In this document: positions 11,901-49,113 of the stretch, one piece after another | How positions within the stretch are numbered: the first letter of the stretch is position 1 | Layout of the letters: each line of letters begins with the position of its first letter | DNA from: Bugulina stolonifera | Taxonomy: Eukaryota; Bryozoa; Gymnolaemata; Cheilostomatida; Bugulidae | Length of the DNA: 64,000 nucleotides | Assembly (NCBI GenBank): GCA_935421135.1 | Contig: OW285192.1 | Coordinates: 6,466,001 to 6,530,000, forward strand | Direction of reading: 5' to 3' | Translations under genes and position numbers: made by a program | The notes under the pieces: model-generated | Told to the model about the DNA's origin: nothing | The model's input: only the letters and a program-made list of their open reading frames with translations | Databases searched by the model: none

Positions 11901-13867
11901 TATATGCTACATGTATAAATTTTATGCATGTACGGGTATATACTCATACCAGTGTTCGAAGTGTGGTTATACGGGAGGATACGGTGTGTACCCACCTCAA
12001 TTTTAGTGGCTATACGGCCAGCAGGCGTTTGCCCTCATTTTAATAGCTAGTTCTCCCCATGCAGTCACTGTGGACCTGACAGTGTAGTGGTAGCGCGCTT
12101 GACTTTCATTCATGGGGTCTTGAGTTCAAATCTCACCAGAGCATAATTTTTATTATTTTAGCAATTCACTAATTTCTTAGTTACTGGCAGAGCTGGGTCC
12201 AAGTCATAGATTTGACTTGACTTGCCAAGTCAAGTCAAATCACAAGTCGACTTGATTTGTACTTGCCAACTTGCTGACTTAACTTGACTTTGACTTGCGC
12301 ATCAATGTAACTTGACTCGACTTGACTTGGACACATGAATGACTTGTGATTTTGACTTGGATTCTGCCAAGTCAAGCTGGCAAATAAAAATTATGTACAG
12401 TGTTTAGCCAACATGGAAAAAAGGTCTCAATTGCCTACCTATTTATCATTTTTACTAGACCAGTGCTACTAGCAGCACTCAGAGTATATCAAGGTTAGTT
12501 ATGAGGATACACAACTCAGGCAATATCTAGGCTGTGTACGTGAGACTACACAATGCATAGTCACAAGTACACACAGTGCAAGTAGTGTAAGTGTAGCATC
12601 GGTGTGGTGTAAGTAGTGAATAAAATATACAGTGCAATAATTACTAGAGTTAAATTGCAGGACTGGCCAAAGGACACTCTGTGCTGTACCATGTGCTGTT
12701 TATATGCTATGTAACACTGTATTACCATATTACAACATATACAGGAGTATATAATACTATACGACCAGTCTCGACCGTAGTACCAATAATACTGCTTATA
12801 TAGCTTAGTTCTTTACCATGATTGCATAACATACATGTACATGCTCTGCTACACCTTGGCATATGTTTTTAACGGATTGGAATGCCTACTAAAAGAAAAC
12901 AGTGATGCTTTGGAAAATGTAAAATTTTTTGAAGTTGTCTTCCACTTGACATTAATTTCGACTTGACTTGACTTTGACTTGACTTGACTTGTGACTTGAC
13001 TTGTGACTTGCATGACAGCTGACTTGACTTGAGGCAGCACTGACTTGACTTGGACTTGACTTGCCTCCAAAATTTTAGAAATGACTTGACTTGTTGACTT
13101 GCAAGTCGACTTGGACCCAACTCTGGCTACTGGATAGCTATACGAAACTAATTTGCAAGATTGCATGCACCGTGTACCCACTTCATTTATTCCATTTTGA
13201 ACACTGCTCATACATGTATAAGTTAAATTGTACATTTGCCGCATTCATTTGCATGTAAACTGATAATATCAGCTACAAGTTAAGCCATGTTTAGTCTGTT
13301 GAGTTGCTGCAACCGTACTGATGTTATTGCGCATTCATATATTATATTCTGAGTGTTGGACTTGTGTGTTCTTTCTTTGTGCCACAGCACTGCTCTCATT
13401 GTGCTCTGTACATGCTGTTTTCACCACATCTGGGACGTCTTTAAACTGTCTGTAAACGGTACAGTTACAGATGCTGTCAAAAGCAGCGATGGATGAATAT
13501 ACATATTGAATCAATACAATCACATGTTCAACTAATAGTTTTTATATTAAAGAATTATTTAAGCAATACCAATTTTGCTCCACTATATCTGACAGCTCAC
13601 TAGGTTTGATCATTTCTATAGCAACTGTATAAACTAATAAATATTATACAAATGTACTTATTTTAGGTAAAGGCTAAGTTTCTACATTTGTTGAGATGTA
13701 GAAAGCATGGCTCGTATCCATCGTCACCCAGCAGTAAGATAATATCTCGACGAGTAGCCAAGGCAATCACCACAGTAGGCATTAGTTTAACTTCACCAGA
13801 GAACAGTACTGAACACAGGAATTCATCAACATCCACATCAGAGAGTAACATAAACACTATGCCATAG
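2925..13867 (+). CDS. class A (rhodopsin-family) G-protein-coupled receptor, orphan
   Basis: Six exons join with consistent phases: 2925-3165, 3951-4113, 8562-8797, 9389-9565, 10362-10504 and 13667-13867 (1161 nt, 386 aa). The extracellular N-terminus has N-glycosylation sites N7, N13 and N32. Seven membrane segments follow, TM1 in exon 1, TM2-TM3 in exon 2, TM4-TM5 in exon 3, TM6 in exon 4 and TM7 in exon 5. Family marks are C110 at the top of TM3 pairing with C188 in extracellular loop 2, W155 in TM4, and D134-R135-F136 in place of DRY. TM6 ends CWAPP (268-272), and TM7 carries C-P-C-M-Y (311-315) in place of NPxxY. Exon 6 encodes helix 8 with a possibly palmitoylated LLRCRKHG and a Ser/Thr-rich tail ending at the stop at 13865-13867. 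Exon 5 also reads into a stop at 10508-10510, but its GAG|GTATAG donor and the in-phase tail exon favour splicing. The ligand is unknown. Confidence 0.85.
4394..5145. mobile_element. non-autonomous hAT-type element in GPCR intron 2
   Basis: Terminal inverted repeats TAGGCCTGCAACGATTC (left) and its complement (right) bound 752 bp. An exact 8-bp target duplication CTTGCTAG lies at 4386-4393 and 5146-5153. The TIR form and 8-bp duplication are typical of hAT elements. There is no transposase frame. Subterminal TTTTTTCGATT repeats lie on the left arm. A tRNA-like segment lies inside on the minus strand (see 4935-5020). Confidence 0.85.
4935..5020 (-). repeat. tRNA-Ala-like pol III promoter segment inside a hAT MITE
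   Basis: On the minus strand an A-box-like TAGCATGGTGG is followed by AGAGCGCTCGCTT, close to the D-arm/anticodon arm of animal tRNA-Ala. The B box GGGTTCGAATCTC comes after it at normal spacing. The flanking arms do not form a clean acceptor stem by eye, so this is a tRNA-derived sequence rather than a working tRNA gene. Confidence 0.6.
7407..7548. mobile_element. small hAT-like MITE
   Basis: A 140-bp segment has inverted ends close to CGGCTTACCAAGT and ACTTGGCAAGCCTG. TGGCAA is shared by the two flanks as an imperfect target duplication. The ends resemble those of the larger element at 60391-61680. The body is C-rich (ACCCCACCCCACCC). Confidence 0.5.
10285..10345 (+). pseudogene. degenerate copy of part of GPCR exon 4
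   Basis: The plus frame reads MSKPYSSANVEII followed by a stop. This parallels MSRQYSSSNVGIY in the third intracellular loop encoded by exon 4 (about 9449-9487). The fragment lies in intron 4, just upstream of exon 5. The bases agree at roughly three quarters of positions across about 40 nt. It looks like an old partial duplication of exon 4; no usable splice junctions are evident. Confidence 0.45.
10505..11949. other. GPCR intron 5, left part, no gene
   Basis: This is intron sequence between the TM7 exon and the tail exon. An AT-rich stretch at 11500-11720 and several TACATGTA motifs are visible. A hydrophobic frame near 11140-11210 was considered and rejected. Confidence 0.5.
11950..13206 (+). 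mobile_element. hAT-type MITE with internal tRNA-like region (copy A), itself interrupted
   Basis: The element starts CAGTGTTCGAAGTG and ends TTTTGAACACTG, flanked by the direct repeat CTCATAC (11943-11949 and 13207-13213). Two related copies lie at about 22438-22716 and at 41198-41506. Inside on the plus strand are an A-box-like TAGTGTAGTGGTAG and a B-box-like GAGTTCAAATCTC (about 12082-12136). A second element (12188-13125) has inserted into it, so the unbroken copy would be only about 310 bp. Confidence 0.75.
12188..13125. mobile_element. hAT-type non-autonomous element nested in copy A
   Basis: Inverted ends CAGAGCTGGGTCCAAGTC and GACTTGGACCCAACTCTG bound 938 bp. The flanking 8-bp repeats are GTTACTGG (12180-12187) and GCTACTGG (13126-13133), one mismatch. 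Both subterminal regions are dense runs of CTTGACTTGA-type pentamers, with a unique AT-rich middle. No transposase frame is present. Confidence 0.8.
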
Positions 13868-15365
13868 TTGTGCCGATATGTATACTTAACCCAACATACA
13901 ATCACTTTACAGTATTCAAATATTTCTTATCGTAGTTCTTTTTTGGTGTTATTTTTTAACACTCAAATTTTTATGTAAATATTACAGCAATCTTTCTTAT
14001 GTAGGTCTACTAACTGTATATAAAGAGAAAAAATATTTGCTTAAAACGGATGCATCTGAATTTTTAGAGCCTCTATCCTTATGGGGTAACAATTTATAAC
14101 CTGAATATAGCAGGTACATATAAAATATAAATACTGCAGGGTTAGAGCGCAACCAAATACCATGTCCACAGAAGTTGCTTAGACACGACAACCCTACCAG
14201 GTTCATGATGCACTAAGTATTGATGCACTAAGTATTGATGCACTAAGTATTGATGCACTAAGTATTGATGCACTAGGTATTGATGCACTAAGTATTGATG
14301 CACTAGGTATTGATGCACTAAGTATTGATGCACTAAGTATTGATGCACTAAGTATTGATGCACTAAGTATTGATGCACTAAGTATTGATGCACTAAGTAT
14401 TGATGCACTAAGTATTGATGCACTAAGTATTGATGCACTAAGTATTGATGCTCAAGTATAAAGTTTGATGTTAGTGATCTGTCATTATGTCATGTACTTG
14501 CATACATTGAATGGATATATTATTGTATGCGTATAGTTAAGTCATAATCTTGCCAGGGGTCTGGCTTACTTTATGCACCATATTTGTTCTGAAGGAGTAT
14601 CTAGTTGGGGTGGGGGTGAAGGGGGGGGGGGGGTGGTCAGCTTTGATTGCGAAGTGCCTTTCAAATGGTTGATAATTAAAATACCATATTTTTATCAAAG
14701 AAACACTTTAAAAAACTGGACAAAGAGTTCACCAAGAAGCCATACATGTAGTTGTTGTGATGATCCTCCTCAGTCATTGCATGGGGTTGACAAGTAAAGT
14801 AGAGATGTATTGATGTACTCATATCCAAAGTGTTCCTCCTTTTACACTAACCTTAGCCCCACCTTCTGCCCTCAAGTGTCCACAAACTGGTTGGTCATAA
14901 AAAAGTTCCATACAATATTAGTACACATAATAATAATAATATAACAAAGCCTATGATCTGTTATAAAGCCATAGCCAATATGCAGCATACATGTATGCAA
15001 GACAGTAATAGGGGATGTCTGCTAAGGCTCTACCCCTCCATGTTTCAACATTTAATGCCCATCAGGGAAGCATTAATTTGCACTAAATACGTAACAAGAT
15101 GCTATGCTATAATGTAGCGAATACTTCACAAATCTTCAATAAATGAGAGTTGTCTTCTCTTCGTTTTGTAAGTTGTCCCCTCTTAACCCACCCCAAACTC
15201 AACATATAAAAATCTCTTACCACAGATTTACAGTAATTGTTAATTCCTGTAGTTGGACTTTTAAAGTTCATGAGAATGTTCAGGGGACTGTTCAATGTTG
15301 CTTGTTCACATGGCTCTATAGGCAATATGTAGATGTACCAGTGCACCAGTGGCCTTGATTAATAC
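13868..15365. other. intergenic region between convergent genes
   Basis: No supported gene. It contains the 15-bp minisatellite at 14206-14450, a G-rich run at about 14606-14632 (GGGGTGGGGGTGAAGGGGGG) and a TAATAATAATA microsatellite near 14929. Open frames here do not resemble known proteins. Confidence 0.5.
14206..14450. repeat. 15-bp minisatellite, about 16 copies
   Basis: The unit TGATGCACTAAGTAT is repeated head to tail about 16 times, nearly unmutated. An A-to-G variant (CTAGGTAT) occurs in two copies. The length is divisible by three, so the array reads as an open frame on the minus strand, but that frame is an artefact. Confidence 0.95.
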
Positions 15366-16256
15366 TGTAATGTTTTTAGTGTATGATTACGTACGAGTGC
15401 CGATGTAGCACGGGTACGGGAAGCGCTTGGTAGCTGGTAGTGGACTGCCAAGGTAACTTCCACACATTACATAAAGAGTGAACAGTTGAGTTAAGCTCTT
15501 GTGATTATTGATGAAGACGTAGGCCGAGACTGAGACTCATTGAAGAGTCCAGGGTCGACGTAGGTCTTGTAGTTTATACTCTAAAGGAGTGTAGAAAGTA
15601 GTAATGCTGATCTAAGGGCTTAGACCCGACGCTAGATTCATTGAAGAATCCGGGATCGGCTAAAGTCCGATGGTGTAGAACTCACATGGAGTGTAGAAAG
15701 AGTACTTAAACGAGTATGAGGACGGGCTCGGGTGCTGAGGTCTAAAAGACCAGGGCTGGAGCTGCCTGCCTGCAAGAGTAAGACTCTGTAGGTTGAGGTA
15801 GGAGATGTTGCTTTATCCGGTAAAAAGGTACGATAAGGTATCGAGTGGTACGATAAGGTATCGTACCGGAAATTGCATATCAATATGGCGGAATTACGCC
15901 CAAGGTCGGCCATCATAAAGGTCGGCCTTGCACAAAAAGTGCTTACAATATGCTAAAACAGATTATATATAATTATGGCCGTGTTCTGAGACATCGGCTC
16001 CAAAAGTATACAGGTTAAAATACTTAGAGTAATAATCAGGATAATAAGTAATTGCACACAATTATAGTAATAATTGAACTATACAATGAATGCGAAGGCC
16101 TGATTGGCTAATAATAGTATAACACACATTATGCATGCAGTAGTTGATAGTAATGATAAGATAATATAAGTGTAATGTCAAGCATGTATCAGGTAATGAG
16201 ATATTGTCAGTGTGTAGTTAGCCAAGGGAGACTACTACGGAGGCTGATTCACTACA
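15366..16256 (-). mobile_element. solo LTR, family B (copy 3)
   Basis: About 891 bp related to 33539-34545 and 45125-46097, in minus orientation. It begins TGTAATGTTTTTAG and ends GGCTGATTCACTACA. Shared internal blocks include the CATTACATAAAGAGTGAACAG region and the TAGGAGATGTTGCTTTAT polyadenylation-site block. No matching 4-bp target duplication was found, so this copy may be rearranged or older. Confidence 0.7.
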
Positions 16257-17787
16257 TGTATGCAGCCAGTAGCCAATGCTGATTTCTAAGAAATTGCATG
16301 ATTGGAGTTGTTGTATCTAATATTAACCAATCACAACAGAGCTCGTGACACTGGTGACTGAAAAAGCCAAAATGTTGGTATTTTCATCGCCGAACAAACG
16401 GTGTGCTGATTTGCTGATTTGAACGATGCTCCGTTGGCCAAAACAGTTCAAATCAGTTCGGTATTCTAGATTCAGTTCTTCGTCAAGCTCAGTAAACTAA
16501 TGATAGTTGTTTCTATTATTAATGGTTTTCAATCTATAGATTGAGCTAAAGTTTACAATAATTGTTATTAAACAGCTCTCACTTTTGAGTTATTTTATTA
16601 CATAAAAATCTACCACGGAATCATACTAATCTGCATAATTTAATTACTTGCACACATCATGTCATTTACATGTCATGTAGAGTATCTCACAGCTTCTACA
16701 ATCCTGCCTATGACGCCATGTCTTGATTTTTGTGAAAATATTTATTAAGCATCTACATGTATGTATTATGGGAACAAGTTAATGAATACTCTATAAGAGT
16801 AGATAATGCACAAAAGCACAAAAGCTACATACTAATCGATGACACACACAGCATTTGGAAATGACATCGCATCCCAACATTGGTCACATGTTACTAAATG
16901 TTGGATCAACATACTGTACAATGGCTTATAATAGCGTTAGCTTATTTTAACGTTTTAACGAGTGGATCGAACTCGTTAAAATATAAATAGTATTACTAAA
17001 CTACAGTTAACTATATTCACGTATTGTTTTTATTAGCAAATTGGCAGCAAGTTACACTACAGTTGGTGGTTAATATACATGTATATTCTACTAAACTGTC
17101 AGAGAATTATCTATCTACATGCAAATAGGTGTACACTAATTCTATCTGAAGAATCAGAATTTAGCTATAAAATAATGTAAGCCGCATGAGTACCCTATTA
17201 TACTAACAATTCTGGTGTTGTATAAGCTTCATTCTTATAGTGGTCTTTTTACATCAACTATATTTCTGTAATATACGTTTAGGTACCACTTATTGTATAT
17301 ATTTGGAGTTTTGCAGCTACCTGCCTGCATCAGATATGTACACCAAGCACCTTTTGATGACATCTGGTTTAGATGTCTATTCAATATATGAAATATTCAC
17401 ATTTAGTGGTTGTTCTAGATACACATGTAGATATACAACTATTTCATTAAATACACTATTTCATTAGATTATGTCAAAAGAAATAAAATGTATATCATCC
17501 AATTGATACCTGAACATATGCTGGTCTTATGCTATGTTATGGAGTTTTACCTGCATACCCTATAGGCAAGAGGCTTTACCTGCATACCCTATAATAGGTA
17601 AGACGGTTTTATCATTTGTTCACATACATTTATTACATTTTCAAAACATGGATGAAAGGCATATTAGTCATTCTATAACCTACTGTCAAGCCTACAGCCC
17701 ATTCTAGATGCACATTTGTACAATGTGTACACATCACCTTAATATGGCAAAGTGGTCCGTGAGTTGTAATGCACTTCATCCTGTGTA
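16257..17787. other. intergenic, 3' flank of the ABC transporter gene
   Basis: No gene recognised. On the minus strand, AATAAA at 17629-17634 lies about 155 bp downstream of the transporter stop codon and is the likely polyadenylation signal. A 22-bp block containing TTTACCTGCATACCCTATA is directly repeated near 17547 and 17576. Confidence 0.5.
17629..17634 (-). terminator. polyadenylation signal of the ABCC5-like gene
   Basis: AATAAA on the minus strand, about 155 bp beyond the TAA stop at 17788-17790. It is the first such hexamer I see downstream. Confidence 0.5.
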
Positions 17788-44018
<26,231 letters not shown>

Positions 44019-45120
44019 ACAAGTGATTAAGGTTTATTATTAGGTCAAGCTAAAGTAAACCAGCCTACAACATAATACCAAGCTTTCACATTAGAACTGA
44101 GTTTTTTATGGCTATAGAGATACATATAATTTATAGCTGCCATATTTATGCCCACTTATATAATATGCAACACTGGTTTGTATAATTACTTGTGGATTAA
44201 AGCAAGGAGTAAGGAGTACTTCTTGATTAAAGTAATATTTTCTGTGGCTATGACAATAAATTATCTGTGTTACCATCAGCTTTCATCTTTCACCATTATG
44301 TTTCTTAGTGGCCTTTTGCCGCATTATGCACATGGTAAGATCCCAAAACTTAGTTACCAGCTTTGCTTCCCACAATTGATTAATCCCAGGCAAGAAAGCA
44401 ATGATCTAAAGTTACCTGCATTTGTTCTAGTTTGGGGTGGAGAAGGGGCACTTCACCATGGCAAAATAGCCTTATAAGGCTGGATGCTCTTTCTAAGAAC
44501 ACCAATGATCTTTCAGGGAAATTGTACCTGGGACTCCCACTTGGAAGTCTAAAACCCTAACCACTAAGCTACAGCTGCTTTCTACTAGACGCGAAGCTGA
44601 TTGGTTAATATTAGATACAACGACTTTAATTATATAATTCATTTAAAATAAGCTTTTGTTATTGGCTAGATATTAATCAGGGCCAATAGTGGACTGGTAC
44701 CACCCATTGCCTATTAATAGAGCCGTGCCAACAAACAACGAAGTTGCTCTGCCAAAGCTAACGGCCTCTTGTGTACCCGAGCCTTAAGGAAACAGCGACG
44801 CCCAAATAGTCACATATTAGAGTAGGGGATATCAATGGTTCAAACTAGAGCTATGAAATGACTTAACTTGTCATGTGTTCTCTCAAGCTAACTCACCTCA
44901 CTTTTAGTGCGCAGTTATGTGAGCTGGAGGATTGAGTCACCAATATTAGGGTTGGAAAAGGCAACTTCAAAGACCATATTGAAGTTATTGGGTTTTCAGA
45001 TCCCCGTTTAGTTCCATGCATAGGAAGGACAACTCCACATTCTTGTCGGCAAATTGTCTCTGAGGTTTCTTAGTCTAAACCAAAGGCAAGAAACTCAAAG
45101 TCGCAAAGAGATTGTGACAT
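44019..45120. other. 5' flank of the ABCC5-like gene
   Basis: No gene recognised. It probably contains the transporter promoter (reading leftward) but no decisive element is visible. It includes the SINE at 44400-44585. Confidence 0.4.
44400..44585 (-). mobile_element. tRNA-derived SINE (GTGTTAGGAAGAGCA family, diverged)
   Basis: On the minus strand GTAGCTTAGTGGTTAGGG (A box) is followed by a B-box-like CAGGTACAATTTCCC. GGTGTTCTTAGAAAGAGCAT matches the tail block of the copies at 25218 and 52245. Divergence is higher than in those. Confidence 0.55.
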
Positions 45121-45124
45121 ATAG

Positions 45125-46097
45125 TGTGGTGAAACAGCCTCCGTGGTTATGGCACCTAGGCCAGCCACACTGACATTATTATTAGCTGACATTCAAATAT
45201 CTTACCCATGCATTGTTATCCATATTCATCTATGCATTCATTATTATCTTATTACTGCGTGTCTTATATACATATGTACTAGCAATCAAGCCTTGGGATT
45301 ACGTTCTGTTGCAAATTGGTTTTTCCCACATTTATAGACTTATTTAGTAATTGTCTGTTCTTGCTTGATTGTGAATTATTAGAGTCTTTTTGCCATTTTA
45401 TATAGTACCTTCGTGGCCGACCTTATAGATTTAGCTCATAATTATATACGACATGTTTCTCCTTATTGTAAGCACATTTGGTGCAAAGGCCGACCTTTTA
45501 TGTGGCCGAGTCGGGCGGAACCAGACATATTGTTGCGTCAGTTCCGGAGCCGACCCCATGTCGGATAACCGACACCATGTCGGGCCCTTTTGGCCGGAAG
45601 TTTGTTATGTCTATAAGGCAGTGCATTTTGTGTTGTGAATCAGTTGTTGATTGCGCTTGAATAAAGCAACATCTCCTAACTCAACCTACAGAGGCTTACT
45701 CTTTAGGCGGGTAACTCCACCTGAGAATCTTTTGGATTCAGTACAGCTCGAGTTCACCTTATCCTAGGCTAAGCATATCTCTATCCACCCCTTAGGCTTA
45801 GGCCGATCCCGGGTTCTAAAGAACCTAGCGTCGGACTTAGGTTCTCAAGGGTAGACATTCTTTCTCTGCACTCCCTTGGAGTATAAACCCTGCATGACCT
45901 ACGTCGGTCCTGAGCTCCAATGAGTCTCGGCATCGGCCTACGTCTGATATAATCTACACTACAAAGAGCACCCATAACTGTTCACTCTTTTATGTAATGA
46001 GCAGAAGGTACACTTGGTCGGCCTCTACCACCGTCCAAGCCCTTCCTATACTTGTAGCCCTCGGCCCTCGTATGCAATAGCACTCAAAAACATTACA
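45125..46097 (+). mobile_element. solo LTR, family B (copy 2)
   Basis: 973 bp starting TGTGGTGAAACAGCC and ending AAACATTACA, with the exact 4-bp duplication ATAG at 45121-45124 and 46098-46101. Plus orientation, with GAATAAAGCAACATCTCC as the polyadenylation block. No internal coding region. Confidence 0.9.
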
Positions 46098-46101
46098 ATA
46101 G

Positions 46102-48058
46102 TTATCATTCTGTGATAAGTCTTGGTAAAGTTGTGGGTACTAATGCAATATAAATCCTGTAATATAGTTGATTGTCCCTATTGACGCTCTTTGTATATCT
46201 TCCATGTTCTCCATTGATTAGGTGGGTGTTCTGTTATACACAGTATATTATGTATAATATGTATTTGACATGACTGACCGAGCAATGATGGAGTTAGTAT
46301 CCTATATTAGTACTGAAAAATGTTGGTGTGGGATAGCATTTTAATTATAAATAGTAGTACGAGACGAGATGCATTTTCTATTTAGATCTATTACCTTAGA
46401 ATAAGGTAATAAATCTAAATAAGAATGCTTCTCGTACTACTATTTATATTAATACTATTATTAGAAACATAGAGTTATTAGTACTTTTACTAGTACTAGA
46501 TTTAGTACTACATGTATATTAGTACTACATTTAGTACTACATGTATATTAGTACTATACTAGCTCAGACCCCTTACAACTATTGACACTGTTGTTTAATA
46601 AAAATTTCGATGAAAGCTTACCTTTATCTGAAGCCAGTCTTGGGCTCACACACTTGTAATCTCCATACCTACATGTGCCTTCAGTTGAACACTGGGACTT
46701 GGGCGGTGGCTGTTATCCAATGTACAAAGGTGTACACGGTATATAATATAATCCACAAAAAGTTCTTGTATACAAAATTGTACACGTAATATTGCTGTAA
46801 TGTGACCAATGACGACCTCGTAGACACAACCACCTGTCGGCTTTAGCAATGTAACAGATGGCTACCTAGCCTGCTTTCAAGTCTGCATGCCTGAACGGTC
46901 ACTTCTCCTTGTGCTTATTGATCCTTAACTAATCAGCAACACTCCAGATTGTCCAAGTGTATGACACGTATATCTCACTAACATTATGTACACTGCTTGA
47001 AAGTATAATGATGACTGTACTGAATAATAATTTGTTGTTTCCTTTTTTAGTGACAAGATAACGACTCTGTACCTCCAGCGCCCCCCTCCCCCTTCTCCCC
47101 CCTGGATGACTACTGCTCAACCCACTAATAGAGACGGACAAGATAACAAAGGTCGCCCAGGAATTATGCAATTCATACTAAATATCTATATACAAGTATA
47201 TTTACTTACATGTATATAAAAGTCGCTTACTAATAAAATATTGTGTATGTAACTGCCAATATTGAACTATAATAAGTATTCAGACAACCTTAGGGTCATC
47301 ATCAAAGATAAAAGTCCTGGGGGTCATTCACAACATAATTCATAACAATATATATACACTACTGATGCATGCAAGGTATGTAATAAATTATGATGTAAAT
47401 AGACATAGTCGGCACATTTTGTACATGTACATGGATATTAGTAGCTATACGTATATTGTACCGCCTCCTCCTCTGTTCATTCCGTTTGAAATATTGCTGT
47501 CTTGATCAGCTTAAACTTATTGGTCTATTTGTGAAACTATTCTACATTGTACATGCATATGAAGCCTACATGAACATGTACATGGCTGTCTAATCCAGGG
47601 TAATTTCTCTGCTCTAATCAATGGAGTTGCATGTAGTTTTTCTTCACATGGACCAACATGCTGGTCTAACCAAAGATAAGGCTATTTTGACTCATAGATG
47701 CATCGGCAGAAAACATCGGCAGATAACATAACATCGGCTGACTCTGCAATGGGTAATATGCTTCCGCTTAGTCACACCGTAATCCTATGCTTTATATGTT
47801 CTCTGAATCTGAGTCAATAATTTCAAACTTGATTTTAAAGATTTTGAAGTTGCCTTCTCTTACCATCAGTAATCGAGAGTGATGAACAGCTGCATTGCAA
47901 GAGAGTGTGGTGTGTGATATAGTGCTACAGATATGCAGACGGCCACCCTGGCTGTCCACAGCTACTGGGTCACAATATATAACCATTAATTGTAGGATAT
48001 TGATAGCATCGCATTCTTCCCAAGGAAAGTGCTAAGCCATCAGACAATAGTCACCTAA
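46102..48058. other. intergenic, no gene seen
   Basis: It contains the palindrome at 46340-46450 and a short TAGTACTACATGTATAT direct repeat near 46500-46560. Otherwise there is nothing I can assign. Open frames are short and unlike known proteins. Confidence 0.4.
46340..46450. repeat. near-perfect 105-bp palindrome
   Basis: The arms TAAATAGTAGTACGAGACGA and its complement TCTCGTACTACTATTTA enclose TATTTAGATCTATTACCTTA, also palindromic. The whole would fold into one long hairpin with only a few mismatches. It may be a small MITE. Confidence 0.8.
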
Positions 48059-48716
48059 AGGTGCGTTTACATTACACCAACTTCGTCACCAACTCCAACT
48101 CCAACCTCCAACACCAACTCCAACCTCCAACACCAACTCAGACTCCCAACTATGTGTTTACACTATACCGACTAGTTGTTGACCACGCAATCAATTAATT
48201 GCCAGTACCCACATCAGCAAGCATGCTTGTACAAGTGTACATGTACTGTGATTATAGTAAATAAGCATAAAAAGCTTTGGATTCATCATCTATGATCAAC
48301 AGCTAATCCTAGATTTGTAAACTGGCTGGTAAGTTAGCTGGTGGTTTGCTCTTGAAAACTATACATGTACTGCAAATTAAAGTTTTGTAAGTATCACTTT
48401 GAATAGCTAGTGCTATGGAGGGTTTTTCCCACAATAAAGCTTTAGTTTTATCATCAATAATCCAGAGCCAATCCTAGATTTGCAAAACAGATGCTAGCTA
48501 TAATTAAAATACTGATTTCTGATTGGTCAATACCCTCCGACTTGTCGGAGTAACCCAGCACTGTTGGGTTGCTCCAACTCCGTCTCCGACAATAGGGATC
48601 TCCAACACCGACACCGACTTTTGTGTTTACACTACACCAACTTTGCCGGAGTTGGGCAGAGAAGACGGAGTTGGTGTTGGAGTTGGTGTCGGAGTTGGTG
48701 TAGTGTAAACGCACTT
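48059..48716. mobile_element. MITE with TAA target duplication and CAACTCC-type subterminal repeats
   Basis: Inverted ends AGGTGCGTTTACATTACACC and GGTGTAGTGTAAACGCACTT are flanked by TAA at 48056-48058 and 48717-48719. Both subterminal regions are arrays of ACCAACTCC and its complement. The 3-bp TAA duplication suggests a PIF/Harbinger-type element, without a transposase. Confidence 0.7.
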
Positions 48717-48915
48717 TAAGAAAGTCAAAGTTAGGTGCCAGTGACTATGACCTCCTTGTGGGGGGAGGGAGGGGCAGTTGATCATAGATAACCCGTTAGT
48801 TGATCATAGATAGCCCGTTAGTGCAAAACAACAGGATTAAGACTGATATAGTGAATAAAAGACAGTGTAAAATTGACACAAATATGATTATAATAGGTAT
48901 GCATCAGTCACAGAT

Positions 48916-49113
48916 ATTGTATTGTATTGTATTGTATAGTATTGTATTGTATTGTATTGCATCGTATTGTATTGTATTGTATTGTATTGTATTGTATTGT
49001 ATTGTATTGTAGTGTATTGTATTGTATTGTATTGTATTGCAATGTATTGTATTGTATTGTATTGTATTGTATTGTATTGTATTGTATTGTATTGTATTGC
49101 ATCGTATTGATAT
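48916..49113. repeat. (TATTG)n pentanucleotide microsatellite
   Basis: About 38 units of TATTG with scattered variants (TATAG, GCATCG, TAGTG). The next solo LTR is inserted directly at its right edge. Confidence 0.95.

Noticed and set aside
14142..14438. 98-aa minus frame of repeated HQYLV
   Set aside because: It is the 15-bp minisatellite translated; there are no gene signals.
14206..14450. CRISPR array
   Set aside because: The repeats are contiguous with no spacers and the sequence is eukaryotic. It is a minisatellite.
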